Assembly: GCF_900107235.1 (NCBI RefSeq)
Contig: NZ_FNPF01000009.1
Location: 102,379 to 166,378 of the forward strand
DNA length: 64,000 bases
From: Citreimonas salinaria
GTDB lineage: Bacteria; Pseudomonadota; Alphaproteobacteria; Rhodobacterales; Rhodobacteraceae
Direction: 5' to 3'
In this document: piece by piece, positions 16,410 through 28,481 of the stretch
Layout: the number at the start of each line of letters is the position of its first letter
Position numbering within the stretch: position 1 is the stretch's first letter
Made by a program: the position numbers and the translations under genes
The notes under the pieces: model-generated
Told to the model about the DNA's origin: nothing
The model's input: the letters and a program-made list of their open reading frames with translations, nothing else
The model's database searches: none

Positions 16410-16444
16410 ATGACCGGACTCCGCAAGGGTCCGGTCATTTTTTT
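16410..16444 (+). terminator. Intrinsic terminator after rpoC
   Basis: A 10-bp stem ATGACCGGAC/GTCCGGTCAT followed by seven T: one of the cleanest terminators in the window. It ends the RNA polymerase operon. Confidence 0.92.
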
Positions 16445-16466
16445 GGTGATTCCGTTCATGCGGCGA

Positions 16467-16540
16467 AGGGGCAGGGGCTGTGCCCCGTCTTGCTCCTGCG
16501 GAGCACTCATCCCCGCGACAATCATGCCAGAAGGAAATCT
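16467..16540. repeat. Degenerate intergenic palindromic element
   Basis: GGGGCAGGGGCTGTGCCCC and CTCCTGCGGAG form two adjacent hairpins, followed by a CCCCGCGACAATCATGCCAG-like tail. From memory this resembles a repeat common between genes in Rhodobacteraceae (G-run/C-run stem, CTCC-TGC-GGAG stem, then CCCCGAGGATATTT). No second copy is obvious in this window, so the call rests on recall. Confidence 0.35.
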
Positions 16541-16594
16541 CTGATCTGCCACGGCTTCTTGCGGATGGCGGGGCTGTCGGCGCCCTGCTAGACC

Positions 16595-17506
16595 ATGCGC
16601 ATGACAGGCTGGTCCGACAACATGAAGGGTGCTGCGCTGATGGTGGGCTCGATGGCCTGCTTCGGCTTTGGCGACGCGTGCATCAAGGCCCTGGGCGGCG
16701 CGATGCCGTTGAGCCAGGTGCTGACGATCCGTGGGCTGGCGGCGTCCTTCTTCATCGCGTTGCTGGCGCGCCACTTCAGGCAGTTGCGATTTGACATGGC
16801 GCGACGGGACTGGGGGCTGATCGCGTTGCGCGCGGGGTCCGAGGTCGGCGCGGCGTATTTCTTCCTGACCGCGCTGCTGAACATGCCCTTCGCGAACGTC
16901 ACCGCGCTGCTGCAGATGCTGCCGTTGACGGTGACATTGGCCAGCGCCGTGGTCTTCGCCGAGCCCGTGGGCTGGAAGCGGTGGAGCGCGATCGTCATCG
17001 GGTTCATGGGCATGCTGCTGATCGTCCGGCCGGGCACGTCGGGCTTCGACGCCTGGTCGCTCTATGCGCTGGTGGCGGTGGCCTGCGTGACCGTGCGCGA
17101 CATGTCCACGCGCCGCATGGGAAAGGGCGTGCCGTCGCTGATGGTGACGCTGATGAGCTCGTTGGCGGTGCTGGGCTTCGCGGTGCTGTGGTCCCTGGGG
17201 CAGGAGTGGCAGCCCTTGACCGCCACCAACGGCGCGCTGCTGGCCGGTGCCAGCCTGTTCATCGTCGGCGGCTATTCGCTGTCGGTCTTCGTGATGCGCG
17301 TGGGCGAGGTCAGCTTCGTCGCGCCCTTCCGCTACACCGGCCTGCTGTGGGCGCTGCTCCTGGGACTGGTGTTCTTCGGAGAGTGGCCGGCAGTGCCGAC
17401 GCTGATCGGGGCGGCGATCATCATGGGCACAGGCATCTTCACGCTGCTGCGCGAGGCGCGGCTGCGCAGGCGGGGTCAGCCGGCGCCGAATATCCGCCGC
17501 ACGTGA
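16595..17506 (+). CDS. DMT-superfamily (EamA) transporter
   Basis: A 303-aa integral membrane protein with about ten hydrophobic segments arranged as two EamA repeats (roughly 8-140 and 150-290). The second repeat ends in the typical 'EWP..PTLIGAAIIMGTGIF' pattern. Family members export amino acids, nucleotides or other small metabolites; the substrate cannot be read from sequence. Three in-frame ATGs (16595, 16601, 16622) are possible starts and none has a strong Shine-Dalgarno. It follows the rpoC terminator, and its 3' end overlaps the convergent glycosyltransferase-like gene by 31 bp. Confidence 0.85.
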   Translation: MRMTGWSDNMKGAALMVGSMACFGFGDACIKALGGAMPLSQVLTIRGLAASFFIALLARHFRQLRFDMARRDWGLIALRAGSEVGAAYFFLTALLNMPFANVTALLQMLPLTVTLASAVVFAEPVGWKRWSAIVIGFMGMLLIVRPGTSGFDAWSLYALVAVACVTVRDMSTRRMGKGVPSLMVTLMSSLAVLGFAVLWSLGQEWQPLTATNGALLAGASLFIVGGYSLSVFVMRVGEVSFVAPFRYTGLLWALLLGLVFFGEWPAVPTLIGAAIIMGTGIFTLLREARLRRRGQPAPNIRRT

Positions 17507-18282
17507 TCGGCGTCGATGGCGAAGAGGTCGCGGAACAGCGCCTCGCCTTCGGGGTCGAGGCGGGGCAGCTCGACCGGCTTCACGTGCCGCTTCTGGCGTG
17601 AATCGTTGTGGTCGTTGTGGCCGCGCACGTACATCGCGCGGTCGGTGAAGGTGACTGTCGGCATGAACCGGTTGATCCGGTCATGCGCGAAGTTGAGGAT
17701 CGTCTGCGCTACGCCCGGTTGCACGGCCAGGGCCTGCGCCACGCCCCAGTAGGGAGTGACGGTCTCTTCGGCGCAGAGGCCGCGTTCGTCGGGGCGCGCG
17801 ATGAAGCCGCGGTTCCAGTCCAAGCCCACGAGCCTGTGATCACGCAGCAGGGGTGCGCAATCGATGGCAGCCTTGCGCAGGCGCGCGACGAAATCGACCG
17901 CGACGGCATCGTCATCGTCGTGGCGGAATTGCAGGCAGGGGCGGTCTGTATCGCGCGCGGCGTTGAGGACCTCCTGACAGACCTGGCGGTGGGGGCCGGG
18001 TTGGCGCGCCACGATGCGGGCCTGAGGAAAGCCGTCCAGCAACGACTCCAGCCGGTCGCGCCAGCGTGCGGGCATGGCGTCCCCGACCAGTATCAGAAAC
18101 GTGAAGTCCGGGTCAGTCTGCGCGCGCAGGCCCGGCAGGCAGACACACTCGAAATGCCGCAGCCGTTCCTCCATCCGCGGGGCGGCGTAGAGATAGGCCA
18201 TGCGTTCCTCGATCGAGCCGTGCTCGACCTGGAAACCGCCCTCGGCGGGGTAGGAGAACCGGCACAAGCCGATCACTTGCAT
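17476..18282 (-). CDS. Putative rhamnosyltransferase-family protein
   Basis: A 268-aa protein resembling the 'putative rhamnosyl transferase' family found in many Rhodobacteraceae. Visible marks are an N-terminal MQVIGLCRFSYP strand, a middle FLILVGDAMP segment, and an acidic FRHDDDDAV motif (Asp122-125), the likely nucleotide-sugar/metal site of a GT-A type fold. No membrane segment or signal is seen. Start 18282 is set by the AAGGA Shine-Dalgarno (AAAGGACGCGTG-ATG). The true acceptor is unknown and no polysaccharide genes lie nearby. Confidence 0.7.
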   Translation of the reverse strand: MQVIGLCRFSYPAEGGFQVEHGSIEERMAYLYAAPRMEERLRHFECVCLPGLRAQTDPDFTFLILVGDAMPARWRDRLESLLDGFPQARIVARQPGPHRQVCQEVLNAARDTDRPCLQFRHDDDDAVAVDFVARLRKAAIDCAPLLRDHRLVGLDWNRGFIARPDERGLCAEETVTPYWGVAQALAVQPGVAQTILNFAHDRINRFMPTVTFTDRAMYVRGHNDHNDSRQKRHVKPVELPRLDPEGEALFRDLFAIDADHVRRIFGAG

Positions 18283-18357
18283 CACGCGTCCTTTCGCGGC
18301 AAGACACGTGCAATCACTGGCAGCGCGGGGCCTCCCGCGCAAGCCGGCGGGGCCCTG

Positions 18358-18386
18358 TTGACAAGGGTTCCGACTCCCCCTATACG
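18358..18386 (+). promoter_or_regulatory. Promoter of the rpsL-rpsG-fusA-tuf operon
   Basis: A perfect -35 TTGACA (18358-18363), 17-bp spacer and -10 TATACG (18381-18386). The predicted start near 18393 leaves a leader of about 250 nt with several GC-rich hairpins before rpsL. The -10 lacks the T at its last position (-7). The rest of the 18283-18644 gap shows no gene. Confidence 0.8.
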
Positions 18387-18644
18387 CGCCGCTAATCCGC
18401 CGGAATGTTAACCCATTGCGCGCGGGACTCAGTATCGGAGCGGTCAAGATCCGGGCTCAAGGCCCCGATCCTCTGGACACCAACCGCGTCGCCCGGGTTC
18501 ACGGGCGGGTGCGGTTCTTTGCGTCGTATGGTTCGGCGCGGCAACCGGCGTCACGCGGACGCGCGCGGCGCCTGACATCAATAACCGGCAAGGGGCCGCG
18601 TCCCCTCGCGCCACATATGTGAGAAGTACGGGGAAGAGACCTTC

Positions 18645-19016
18645 ATGCCCACGATCCAGCAGCTGATCCGCAAGCCGCGGCAGCCCAAAGTCAAGCGTTC
18701 GAAGTCGCAGCATCTCGAGCAGTGCCCGCAGAAGCGTGGCGTCTGCACGCGCGTCTACACCACCACGCCGAAGAAGCCGAACTCGGCCATGCGGAAGGTG
18801 GCGAAGGTCCGCCTGACCAACGGTTACGAGGTGATCAGCTACATTCCGGGCGAAAGCCACAACCTTCAGGAGCACTCGGTCGTCCTGATCCGGGGTGGCC
18901 GCGTCAAGGACCTTCCCGGCGTGCGTTACCACATCCTGCGCGGTGTTCTCGACACCCAAGGCGTCAAGGACCGCAAGCAGCGCCGTTCGAAATACGGCGC
19001 CAAGCGTCCCAAGTAA
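18645..19016 (+). CDS. rpsL: 30S ribosomal protein S12
   Basis: A 123-aa decoding-centre protein. The streptomycin-site lysines are wild type (TPKKPNS at 42-48; RVKDLPG with Lys88). Asp89 in KDLPGVRYH is the position that RimO methylthiolates in E. coli. The ATG follows GGGGAAGAGAC. It is first in the str operon and 12 bp before rpsG. Confidence 0.98.
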   Translation: MPTIQQLIRKPRQPKVKRSKSQHLEQCPQKRGVCTRVYTTTPKKPNSAMRKVAKVRLTNGYEVISYIPGESHNLQEHSVVLIRGGRVKDLPGVRYHILRGVLDTQGVKDRKQRRSKYGAKRPK

Positions 19017-19028
19017 GAGGATATACAG

Positions 19029-19499
19029 ATGTCTCGTCGTCACGCCGCAGAGAAGCGCGAAATCCTGCCCGACGCCAAGTATGGCGATCGGGTTCTGACG
19101 AAATTCATGAACAACCTGATGTACGACGGCAAGAAGTCCGTCGCCGAGGGGATCGTCTACGGCGCGCTCGAGCGGGTCGAGGCGAAGGTCAAGCGCGCGC
19201 CGGTGGAGCTGTTCCACGAAGCGCTCGACAACATCAAGCCGTCGGTCGAGGTCCGCTCGCGCCGCGTCGGTGGTGCGACCTACCAGGTCCCCGTCGAGGT
19301 CCGCCCCGAGCGCCGCGAGGCGCTGGCGATCCGCTGGCTGATCGAGGCGTCGCGCAAGCGCAACGAGAACACGATGGAAGAGCGCCTGGCGGGCGAGCTC
19401 GTCGATGCGGTGCAATCCCGTGGTTCGGCCGTGAAGAAGCGCGAAGACACCCACAAGATGGCCGACGCGAACAAAGCGTTCAGCCATTACCGCTGGTAA
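19029..19499 (+). CDS. rpsG: 30S ribosomal protein S7
   Basis: A 156-aa S7, the primary organiser of the 16S rRNA head domain. It shows the signature [18 protein letters not shown] (residues 18-35) and the ALAIRWL helix. AAGAGGATA precedes the ATG. In E. coli S7 is the translational repressor of this operon; here that is inferred only from operon order. Confidence 0.98.
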   Translation: MSRRHAAEKREILPDAKYGDRVLTKFMNNLMYDGKKSVAEGIVYGALERVEAKVKRAPVELFHEALDNIKPSVEVRSRRVGGATYQVPVEVRPERREALAIRWLIEASRKRNENTMEERLAGELVDAVQSRGSAVKKREDTHKMADANKAFSHYRW

Positions 19500-19513
19500 C
19501 AGGAGCTACCATC

Positions 19514-21637
<2,124 letters not shown>

Positions 21638-21639
21638 GC

Positions 21640-21690
21640 CGGGTGGCGGGGGAAACCCCGCCCTACCCATCACCGTAGGGTGGGCCCCAG
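21640..21690. repeat. Overlapping hairpins between fusA and tuf
   Basis: GGCGGGG-GAAA-CCCCGCC forms a 7-bp stem with a GAAA loop. The next segment pairs CCCTAC with GTAGGG. GTAGGGTGGGC-type palindromes are common intergenic repeats in Rhodobacteraceae and other proteobacteria (from memory). The two folds are adjacent, and no terminator T-run follows. Confidence 0.4.
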
Positions 21691-21726
21691 CTCACCATCC
21701 GCACGCAGACAGAGGGAGCCAAGACC

Positions 21727-22902
<1,176 letters not shown>

Positions 22903-22936
22903 GGCAGGGTCATCCGGCCACGGCCGGGCAGTAAAT

Positions 22937-22960
22937 CGGTGCGCGGGCGACCGCGCACCG
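22937..22960 (+). terminator. Hairpin between tuf and rpsJ (weak terminator or pause)
   Basis: A perfect 10-bp stem CGGTGCGCGG/CCGCGCACCG with a GCGA tetraloop, followed only by CTCGTTTCC. The poor T-tail suggests partial termination or mRNA processing at the boundary of the str and S10 units. Confidence 0.5.
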
Positions 22961-23038
22961 CTCGTTTCCGGGTTCGACGAAGGCTGCGGGTACGCCGCAT
23001 TCCTCCTCTCAACCCCAACGCCAAGATAGGCTAAGACA

Positions 23039-23347
23039 ATGCAAAGCCAGAACATCCGGATCAGGCTCAAGGCGTTCGATTACCGCGTCCTCGATGCGTC
23101 GACGCAGGAGATCGTGAACACCGCCAAGCGGACGGGCGCCCAGGTGCGCGGCCCGATCCCGCTGCCGAACAAGATCGAGAAATTCACCGTTCTGCGTGGC
23201 CCTCACGTGAACAAGAAGTCGCGCGACCAGTTCGAGATCCGTACGCACAAGCGTCTGCTCGACATCGTCGACCCGACCCCGCAAACCGTTGACGCCCTGA
23301 TGAAGCTCGACCTCGCCGCCGGCGTGGACGTCGAGATCAAGGTGTAA
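23039..23347 (+). CDS. rpsJ: 30S ribosomal protein S10 (NusE)
   Basis: A 102-aa head protein that also acts as NusE in antitermination with NusB and NusG. It shows the typical [14 protein letters not shown] start and the [20 protein letters not shown] loop. It opens the S10 cluster. The Shine-Dalgarno is weak (ATAGGCTAAGACA). I see no clear promoter in the 136-bp gap after tuf, so read-through from tuf is possible. Confidence 0.98.
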   Translation: MQSQNIRIRLKAFDYRVLDASTQEIVNTAKRTGAQVRGPIPLPNKIEKFTVLRGPHVNKKSRDQFEIRTHKRLLDIVDPTPQTVDALMKLDLAAGVDVEIKV

Positions 23348-23356
23348 GGAGGGCAG

Positions 23357-24232
23357 ATGATGATGCGCTCTGGAGTGATCGCAAAGAAGATCGGGATGAC
23401 GCGGCTGTTCCTCGAGGACGGCAAGCAGGTCCCGGTTACCGTTCTGCAGATGGACAAGCTGCAGGTCGTAGCACAGCGGACCGTGGACAAGCACGGCTAT
23501 TCGGCCGTCCAGCTTGGCGCGGGCACCGCGAAGGTCAAGCGCGTGAGCAAGGCGATGCGCGGCCATTTCGCCGTCGCCAAGGTTGAACCGAAGCGGAAGA
23601 TCGCGGAGTTCCGCGTGGCCCCCGAGAACCTGATCGAAGTGGGTGAGGAAATCACCGCCGATCATTACTTCGAAGGTCAGTTCGTCGACGTCTGCGGCAC
23701 CACCATCGGTAAGGGTTTTGCCGGTGCGATGAAGCGGCACAACTTCGGCGGTCTGCGCGCCTCGCACGGCGTGTCGGTCAGCCACCGCTCGCACGGCTCG
23801 ACCGGCCAGTGCCAGGACCCCGGCAAGGTGTTCAAGGGCAAGAAGATGGCCGGCCACATGGGCTCTGTTCGTGTGACCACGCAGAACCTGCAGGTCGTTA
23901 AGACGGACGCGGATCGCGGCCTGATCATGATCAAGGGCGCGGTTCCGGGCTCGAAGGGCGGCTGGGTGACGATCAAGGACGCGGTGAAGAAGCCGACGCC
24001 CGAGAACATCATCCTGCCCGCCGCGCTGAGATCTGCCGCGGAAGAAGCAAAGCGTCTGGCCGAGGAAGCCGCGAAGGCTGCCGAGGAAGAGGCACGGGCC
24101 GCCGAAGAGGCACGCCTGGCCGAAGAGGCGGCGCAGCAGGAAGCGGCGCTGAAGGAAGCGCAGGCGGACATCGCCGACGAGTCGGCCGAGACCGACAACT
24201 CGGACGCCGAGAAGAAGGACGGTGAGGAATGA
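23357..24232 (+). CDS. rplC: 50S ribosomal protein L3 with acidic C-terminal tail
   Basis: A 291-aa L3; E. coli L3 has 209 residues. The core (1 to about 218) contains [20 protein letters not shown], whose Gln is the region methylated by PrmB in E. coli. The extra tail, residues about 227-291, is almost entirely Ala and Glu with Lys/Arg, predicted as a long charged helix ending in an acidic KKDGEE. Two alternative ATGs (23357, 23360/23363) follow a strong GGAGG. The stop overlaps the rplD start by 4 bp. Confidence 0.96.
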   Translation: MMMRSGVIAKKIGMTRLFLEDGKQVPVTVLQMDKLQVVAQRTVDKHGYSAVQLGAGTAKVKRVSKAMRGHFAVAKVEPKRKIAEFRVAPENLIEVGEEITADHYFEGQFVDVCGTTIGKGFAGAMKRHNFGGLRASHGVSVSHRSHGSTGQCQDPGKVFKGKKMAGHMGSVRVTTQNLQVVKTDADRGLIMIKGAVPGSKGGWVTIKDAVKKPTPENIILPAALRSAAEEAKRLAEEAAKAAEEEARAAEEARLAEEAAQQEAALKEAQADIADESAETDNSDAEKKDGEE

Positions 24233-24846
24233 AACTCGACGTGATCAAACTGGACGGCGGCAACGCCGGGTCGGTCGAGCTGACGGACGAGGTCTTTGGC
24301 CTCGAGCCGCGCGCCGACCTGCTCCACCGCGTGGTCCGCTGGCAGCGCAACAAGGCGCAGCAGGGCACCCACAAGGTCAAGACGCGGTCCGAAACCAGCT
24401 ACTCGACCAAGAAGATCTATCGCCAGAAGGGCACCGGCGGCGCACGCCACGGTGACCGGAACGCGCCGATCTTCCGCAAGGGTGGCATCTACAAGGGCCC
24501 CGTGCCGCGCAGCCACGCGCACGACCTTCCCAAGAAGGTGCGCAAGCTGGGCCTGATGCACGCGCTGTCCGCCAAGGCGAAGTCGGGCAACCTGGTGGTG
24601 ATCGACATCGCCGAGGCCGACGGCAAGACCGGCGTGCTGGCAAAGCAGATCGGTGCACTGGGCTGGAAGCGCGCGCTGATCATCGACGGACCCGAGGTGA
24701 ACGAGGGCTTCGCCGCAGCGGCGCGCAACATCGCAGGTCTGGACGTGCTGCCCAGCATCGGCGCCAACGTCTATGACATCCTCAAGCGTGACACGCTCGT
24801 GCTCACGAAGGCGGGTGTCGAAGCACTGGAGGCTCGACTGAAATGA
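24229..24846 (+). CDS. rplD: 50S ribosomal protein L4
   Basis: A 205-aa protein whose extended loop (about residues 45-95, with [20 protein letters not shown] and GTGGARHGD) lines the peptide exit tunnel. In E. coli L4 represses the S10 operon; no matching leader could be identified here. It is translationally coupled to both rplC and rplW by ATGA overlaps. Confidence 0.97.
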   Translation: MKLDVIKLDGGNAGSVELTDEVFGLEPRADLLHRVVRWQRNKAQQGTHKVKTRSETSYSTKKIYRQKGTGGARHGDRNAPIFRKGGIYKGPVPRSHAHDLPKKVRKLGLMHALSAKAKSGNLVVIDIAEADGKTGVLAKQIGALGWKRALIIDGPEVNEGFAAAARNIAGLDVLPSIGANVYDILKRDTLVLTKAGVEALEARLK

Positions 24847-25142
24847 GCGCGAAACCCGAACACTACGACGTGATCCGCAAGCCGATCGTGACCGAGAAAT
24901 CCACCATGGCGTCCGAGCACGGCGCGGTGGTCTTCGAAGTGGCGATCGACGCGGCCAAGCCCGTGATCAAGGAAGCGGTGGAGACGCTGTTCAACGTCAA
25001 GGTGAAGGCGGTCAACACCACCGTCACCAAGGGCAAGAACAAGCGGTTCCGCGGCATCAAGGGCCGTCGCAAGGACACCAAGAAGGCCTACGTGACGCTC
25101 GAAGAGGGCAACACGATCGACGTGACCACCGGTCTGTCGTAA
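24843..25142 (+). CDS. rplW: 50S ribosomal protein L23
   Basis: A 99-aa exit-tunnel rim protein that docks SRP and trigger factor. It carries the [11 protein letters not shown] start and the [20 protein letters not shown] loop. Overlaps rplD by 4 bp. In most bacteria rplB follows at once; here a 608-bp non-coding stretch with a hairpin at 25161-25193 intervenes. Confidence 0.97.
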   Translation: MSAKPEHYDVIRKPIVTEKSTMASEHGAVVFEVAIDAAKPVIKEAVETLFNVKVKAVNTTVTKGKNKRFRGIKGRRKDTKKAYVTLEEGNTIDVTTGLS

Positions 25143-25160
25143 GGCTGGCGAAATGCAGGA

Positions 25161-25193
25161 AGGGCCCCGAGCAGCGATGCCGCGGGGCCTTTC
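25161..25193 (+). terminator. Weak terminator after rplW
   Basis: GGCCCCG and CGGGGCC form a 7-bp stem (one bulged G extends it) around an 11-nt loop, followed by TTTCGCGTTTC. It resembles the rplQ terminator at 41026 in sequence and tail. It probably ends or attenuates the rpsJ-rplC-rplD-rplW transcript. Confidence 0.6.
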
Positions 25194-25542
25194 GCGTTTC
25201 GGCTGTCCCACGGTAAGACACCGCCCGAGGCGCCGAACATCATTCGGTTACAGAGGCGGATCCGGAATACCTTAATCTCTGGTCCAATTCGAGCCCGTTC
25301 CGGGCCGTGTCGCGCGCCCTTCCTTAAGGTCGTCCGCCGCAGGCGTGCAGGGACAGCAAGCCAAGTCGAGGCTGCGGGAGACCCTGCGAGGATCGGCATC
25401 CTGTCCTGGTCGTGGGCGGTCAGTTCCTTGCGCTGGTGGCATGGCACCGTGTTCGCCGTTCAGCTCTCCCGCGCCGTTCTTGGGCGGCGTACTGCGGACC
25501 GTGACGTGTTGGAGGGCATGACGGATGCGTGGCCAAGGCCGC

Positions 25543-25571
25543 TTGACTGTCCCGGCCGGCTTTCCTACAAG
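25543..25571 (+). promoter_or_regulatory. Promoter of the rplB unit
   Basis: TTGACT (25543-25548), 17-bp spacer, TACAAG (25566-25571). Transcription from about 25578 would include the hairpin at 25585-25606. It allows rplB-rpsS-rplV-rpsC-rplP to be expressed independently of the genes before the gap. Confidence 0.65.
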
Positions 25572-25584
25572 CCCGCAACCGCCA

Positions 25585-25606
25585 AGCCCCGGATTCGTCC
25601 GGGGCT
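25585..25606 (+). other. Leader hairpin at the predicted 5' end of the rplB transcript
   Basis: AGCCCCGGA-TTCG-TCCGGGGCT: a perfect 9-bp stem closed by a TTCG tetraloop, beginning about 7 nt after the predicted transcription start and followed by GTTGGTTTCG. It could stabilise the 5' end or act as an attenuator. Confidence 0.6.
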
Positions 25607-25750
25607 GTTGGTTTCGTCCTGTCCGATTCTTCTGGAATAGCCGGGACCGCATACGCCGGGGACCTTCGGGGCCCTTCATCCGGGCGCCTCGTGCGCCCCA
25701 AACAGAGCGACCCGCCAACGGGTCGCCCAAGCTGACGGAAGACAGAAAGC

Positions 25751-26593
25751 ATGGCACTCAAGTCGTACAAGCCGACGACGCCGGGCCAGCGCGGGCTGGT
25801 GCTGATCGACCGTTCGGAGCTGTACAAAGGACGCCCCGTCAAGAGCCTCACCGAGGGTCTGACGAAGAAGGGTGGCCGGAACAACACCGGACGGATCACC
25901 GCACGACGCCGCGGTGGCGGGGCGAAACGCCTCTACCGGATCGTCGATTTCAAGCGGACCAAGTTCGACGTGCAGGGCACCGTTGCCCGCATCGAATACG
26001 ATCCCAACCGTACCGCCTTCATCGCGCTGATCCAGTACGACGACGGCGAGCAGGCCTATATCCTGGCGCCGCAGCGCCTGGGCATCGGCGACCGCGTGAT
26101 CGCGGCCACCAAGGCGGACATCAAGCCGGGCAACTGCATGCCGTTCTCGGGCATGCCGATCGGCACGATCGTCCACAACATCGAGCTGAAGCCCGGCAAG
26201 GGCGGCCAGATCGCGCGCGCCGCGGGCACCTATGCCCAGTTCGTCGGCCGTGACGGCGGCTACGCACAGATCCGCCTGAGCTCGGGCGAACTGCGCATGG
26301 TCCGCCAGGAATGCCTGGCCACCGTGGGTGCGGTGTCGAACCCCGACAACAGCAACCAGAACTTCGGCAAGGCCGGCCGCACCCGCCACCAGGGCAAGCG
26401 TCCATCGGTCCGCGGCGTCGTCATGAACCCGATCGACCACCCCCATGGTGGTGGTGAAGGCCGGACCTCGGGCGGCCGCCACCCGGTGACCCCGTGGGGC
26501 AAGCCGACCAAGGGCAAGCGCACCCGCAATCCCAACAAGGCGTCGCAGAAGCTGATCCTGCGCTCGCGCCACGCCAAGAAGAAAGGGCGCTAA
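25751..26593 (+). CDS. rplB: 50S ribosomal protein L2
   Basis: A 280-aa protein needed for subunit association and peptidyl transferase function. The essential loop reads [20 protein letters not shown] (about residues 224-243) and contains the universally conserved His. The ATG at 25751 gives the standard [16 protein letters not shown] start. It heads the second S10 segment after the non-coding gap; rpsS follows 3 bp later. Confidence 0.98.
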   Translation: MALKSYKPTTPGQRGLVLIDRSELYKGRPVKSLTEGLTKKGGRNNTGRITARRRGGGAKRLYRIVDFKRTKFDVQGTVARIEYDPNRTAFIALIQYDDGEQAYILAPQRLGIGDRVIAATKADIKPGNCMPFSGMPIGTIVHNIELKPGKGGQIARAAGTYAQFVGRDGGYAQIRLSSGELRMVRQECLATVGAVSNPDNSNQNFGKAGRTRHQGKRPSVRGVVMNPIDHPHGGGEGRTSGGRHPVTPWGKPTKGKRTRNPNKASQKLILRSRHAKKKGR

Positions 26594-26596
26594 GAT

Positions 26597-26875
26597 ATGG
26601 CACGCTCTGTTTGGAAGGGCCCTTTCGTCGATGCTTACGTCCTCAAGAAGGCCGAGAAAGCACGCGAATCTGGCCGCAACGAAGTCATCAAGATCTGGTC
26701 GCGCCGCTCGACGATCCTGCCGCAGTTCGTGGGACTCACGTTCGGTGTGTACAACGGGCACAAGCACGTTCCGGTGAACGTGTCCGAGGACATGATCGGT
26801 CAGAAGTTCGGTGAATACTCGCCGACCCGCACCTATTACGGGCACGCGGCAGACAAGAAAGCGAAGAGGAAGTAA
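26597..26875 (+). CDS. rpsS: 30S ribosomal protein S19
   Basis: A 92-aa head protein that contacts the 50S through an intersubunit bridge. It begins [11 protein letters not shown] and ends in the basic ADKKAKRK tail, with the signature [20 protein letters not shown] in between. Three bases separate it from rplB and three from rplV. Confidence 0.98.
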   Translation: MARSVWKGPFVDAYVLKKAEKARESGRNEVIKIWSRRSTILPQFVGLTFGVYNGHKHVPVNVSEDMIGQKFGEYSPTRTYYGHAADKKAKRK

Positions 26876-26878
26876 GCC

Positions 26879-27259
26879 ATGGGCAAGGATAAGAATCCCC
26901 GCCGCGTGGCGGACAACGAGGCGATGGCGAAGCTGCGCATGCTGCGCACCAGCCCGCAGAAGCTGAACCTCGTCGCTCAGCTGATCCGCGGCAAGAAGGT
27001 CGAGCGGGCCCTGACCGATCTCACCTTCTCGAAGAAGCGGATCTCGGACGACGTGCGCAAGTGCCTGCAATCGGCCATCGCGAACGCCGAGAACAACCAC
27101 GGCCTGGACGTCGACGAACTGGTCGTCGCCGAGGCCTATGTCGGCAAGAACCTGGTGATGAAGCGCGGCCGTCCGCGGGCGCGTGGCCGGTTCGGCCGGA
27201 TCAACAAGCCGTTCTCGGAAATCACCATCAAGGTGCGCCAGATCGAGGAGCAAGCCTAA
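26879..27259 (+). CDS. rplV: 50S ribosomal protein L22
   Basis: A 126-aa protein that lines the exit tunnel with its beta-hairpin loop (about residues 80-103, containing [18 protein letters not shown]). [21 protein letters not shown] helix precedes it. No macrolide-resistance deletion is evident in the loop. Its TAA shares one base with the ATG of rpsC. Confidence 0.97.
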   Translation: MGKDKNPRRVADNEAMAKLRMLRTSPQKLNLVAQLIRGKKVERALTDLTFSKKRISDDVRKCLQSAIANAENNHGLDVDELVVAEAYVGKNLVMKRGRPRARGRFGRINKPFSEITIKVRQIEEQA

Positions 27260-27966
27260 TGGGTAACAAGACCAATCCGATCGGCATGCGCCTGCAGGTC
27301 AACCGCACCTGGGACAGCCGCTGGTTCGCCGACACCAAGGATTACGGTGATCTGCTGCTCGAGGATATCCGCATCCGTGCGTTCATCCACGAGGAAGCCA
27401 AGCAGGCCGGCATCAGCCGCGTGATCATCGAGCGCCCGCACAAGAAGTGCCGGGTGACGATCCATGCCGGCCGTCCCGGTGTGATCATCGGCAAGAAGGG
27501 CGCCGACATCGAGGTGCTGCGCAAGAAGCTGTCGAAGATGACCGACAGCGAACTGCACCTCAACATCGTCGAGGTCCGCAAGCCGGAACTGGACGCGCGC
27601 CTGGTGGGTGAGTCGATCGCCCAGCAGCTCGAGCGCCGGGTGTCCTTCCGCCGTGCCATGAAGCGCGCGGTTCAGAACGCCATGCGCATGGGTGCACTGG
27701 GCATCCGCGTCAACGTCGCCGGCCGTCTGGGCGGTGCCGAGATCGCGCGGACCGAGTGGTACCGCGAGGGTCGCGTGCCGCTGCACACGCTGCGTGCCGA
27801 CATCGACCACGCCGCCATCGATGCCCAGACGCCTTACGGCATCATCGGCATCAAGGTGTGGATCTTCCGGGGCGAGATCATGGATCATGACCCGTCCGCG
27901 CATGATCGCCGTGCGCAGGAAATCCAGGACGGTCCGGCCCCGCGTGGCGCCGGTCGCGGCCGCTAA
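27259..27966 (+). CDS. rpsC: 30S ribosomal protein S3
   Basis: A 235-aa mRNA-entry-channel protein. It has a KH domain (about 39-107, [17 protein letters not shown]) and a C-terminal S3 domain with [20 protein letters not shown]. The tail ends in APRGAGRGR. Start 27259 overlaps the rplV stop by one base; upstream in-frame sequence is a shadow of rplV. Confidence 0.98.
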   Translation: MGNKTNPIGMRLQVNRTWDSRWFADTKDYGDLLLEDIRIRAFIHEEAKQAGISRVIIERPHKKCRVTIHAGRPGVIIGKKGADIEVLRKKLSKMTDSELHLNIVEVRKPELDARLVGESIAQQLERRVSFRRAMKRAVQNAMRMGALGIRVNVAGRLGGAEIARTEWYREGRVPLHTLRADIDHAAIDAQTPYGIIGIKVWIFRGEIMDHDPSAHDRRAQEIQDGPAPRGAGRGR

Positions 27967-27978
27967 GGAGGGGATGAC

Positions 27979-28392
27979 ATGCTTCAACCCAAACGCACCA
28001 AGTTCCGCAAGATGCAGAAGGGCCGGATCAAGGGCGAGGCCAAGGGCGGCTCTGACCTGAACTTCGGCACCTTCGGCCTGAAGGCGACCCAGCCCGAGCG
28101 CGTCACCGCGCGCCAGATCGAGGCAGCCCGCCGTGCCATGACGCGCCACATGAAGCGTCAGGGCCGCGTCTGGATCCGGATCTTCCCCGACACCCCGATC
28201 TCGGCCAAGCCGATCGAGGTCCGCATGGGTAAAGGTAAGGGTTCGGTCGACCGCTGGGCCTGCAAGGTCAAGCCGGGCCGCGTGATGTTCGAGATCGACG
28301 GCGTCAGCGAGGAGATCGCCCGCGAGGCGCTGCGCCTGGCTGCGATGAAGCTGCCGATCAAGACGCGCACCATCGTCCGCGAAGACTGGTAA
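27979..28392 (+). CDS. rplP: 50S ribosomal protein L16
   Basis: A 137-aa protein at the A-site/central protuberance of the 50S. It begins [15 protein letters not shown] and contains [11 protein letters not shown], where Arg82 (codon 28222-28224) corresponds to E. coli Arg81, the residue hydroxylated by the oxygenase YcfD/RoxA. An AAGGAGGGG Shine-Dalgarno precedes the ATG. It is followed by a terminator and then, unusually, by two non-ribosomal genes, one a predicted 2OG-Fe(II) oxygenase. Confidence 0.98.
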   Translation: MLQPKRTKFRKMQKGRIKGEAKGGSDLNFGTFGLKATQPERVTARQIEAARRAMTRHMKRQGRVWIRIFPDTPISAKPIEVRMGKGKGSVDRWACKVKPGRVMFEIDGVSEEIAREALRLAAMKLPIKTRTIVREDW

Positions 28393-28415
28393 TCCCGGTC
28401 TTTCGGTAGTGACAG

Positions 28416-28447
28416 GGCCCCCGGCGCGGATGCGGCGGGGGCTTTTT
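28416..28447 (+). terminator. Intrinsic terminator after rplP
   Basis: GCCCCCG/CGGGGGC stem of 7 bp, extendable by a few pairs, with a 12-nt loop and five T. It ends or attenuates the rplB-rplP transcript before the two inserted genes. Confidence 0.78.
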
Positions 28448-28481
28448 CGTGCCGGTTTCGGCGTTCGACAGGAGGATGCAG

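Larger units (their letters stand above)
25143..25750. other. 608-bp non-coding gap splitting rplW from rplB
   Basis: No convincing gene was found on either strand: the open frames have no recognisable protein character and no good starts. The stretch holds a terminator-like hairpin right after rplW, a promoter (25543-25571), a CG-rich hairpin at 25585-25606, and smaller stems near 25653, 25680 and 25710 (the last GCGACCC/GGGTCGC). The middle (25200-25520) shows nothing recognisable and could be the remains of a lost gene. Confidence 0.6.

Noticed and set aside
25272..25757. Minus-strand frame of 161 codons in the rplW-rplB gap
   Set aside because: Low-complexity Arg/Pro/Gly composition, no start signal and overlap with the rplB start; looks like random high-GC sequence.
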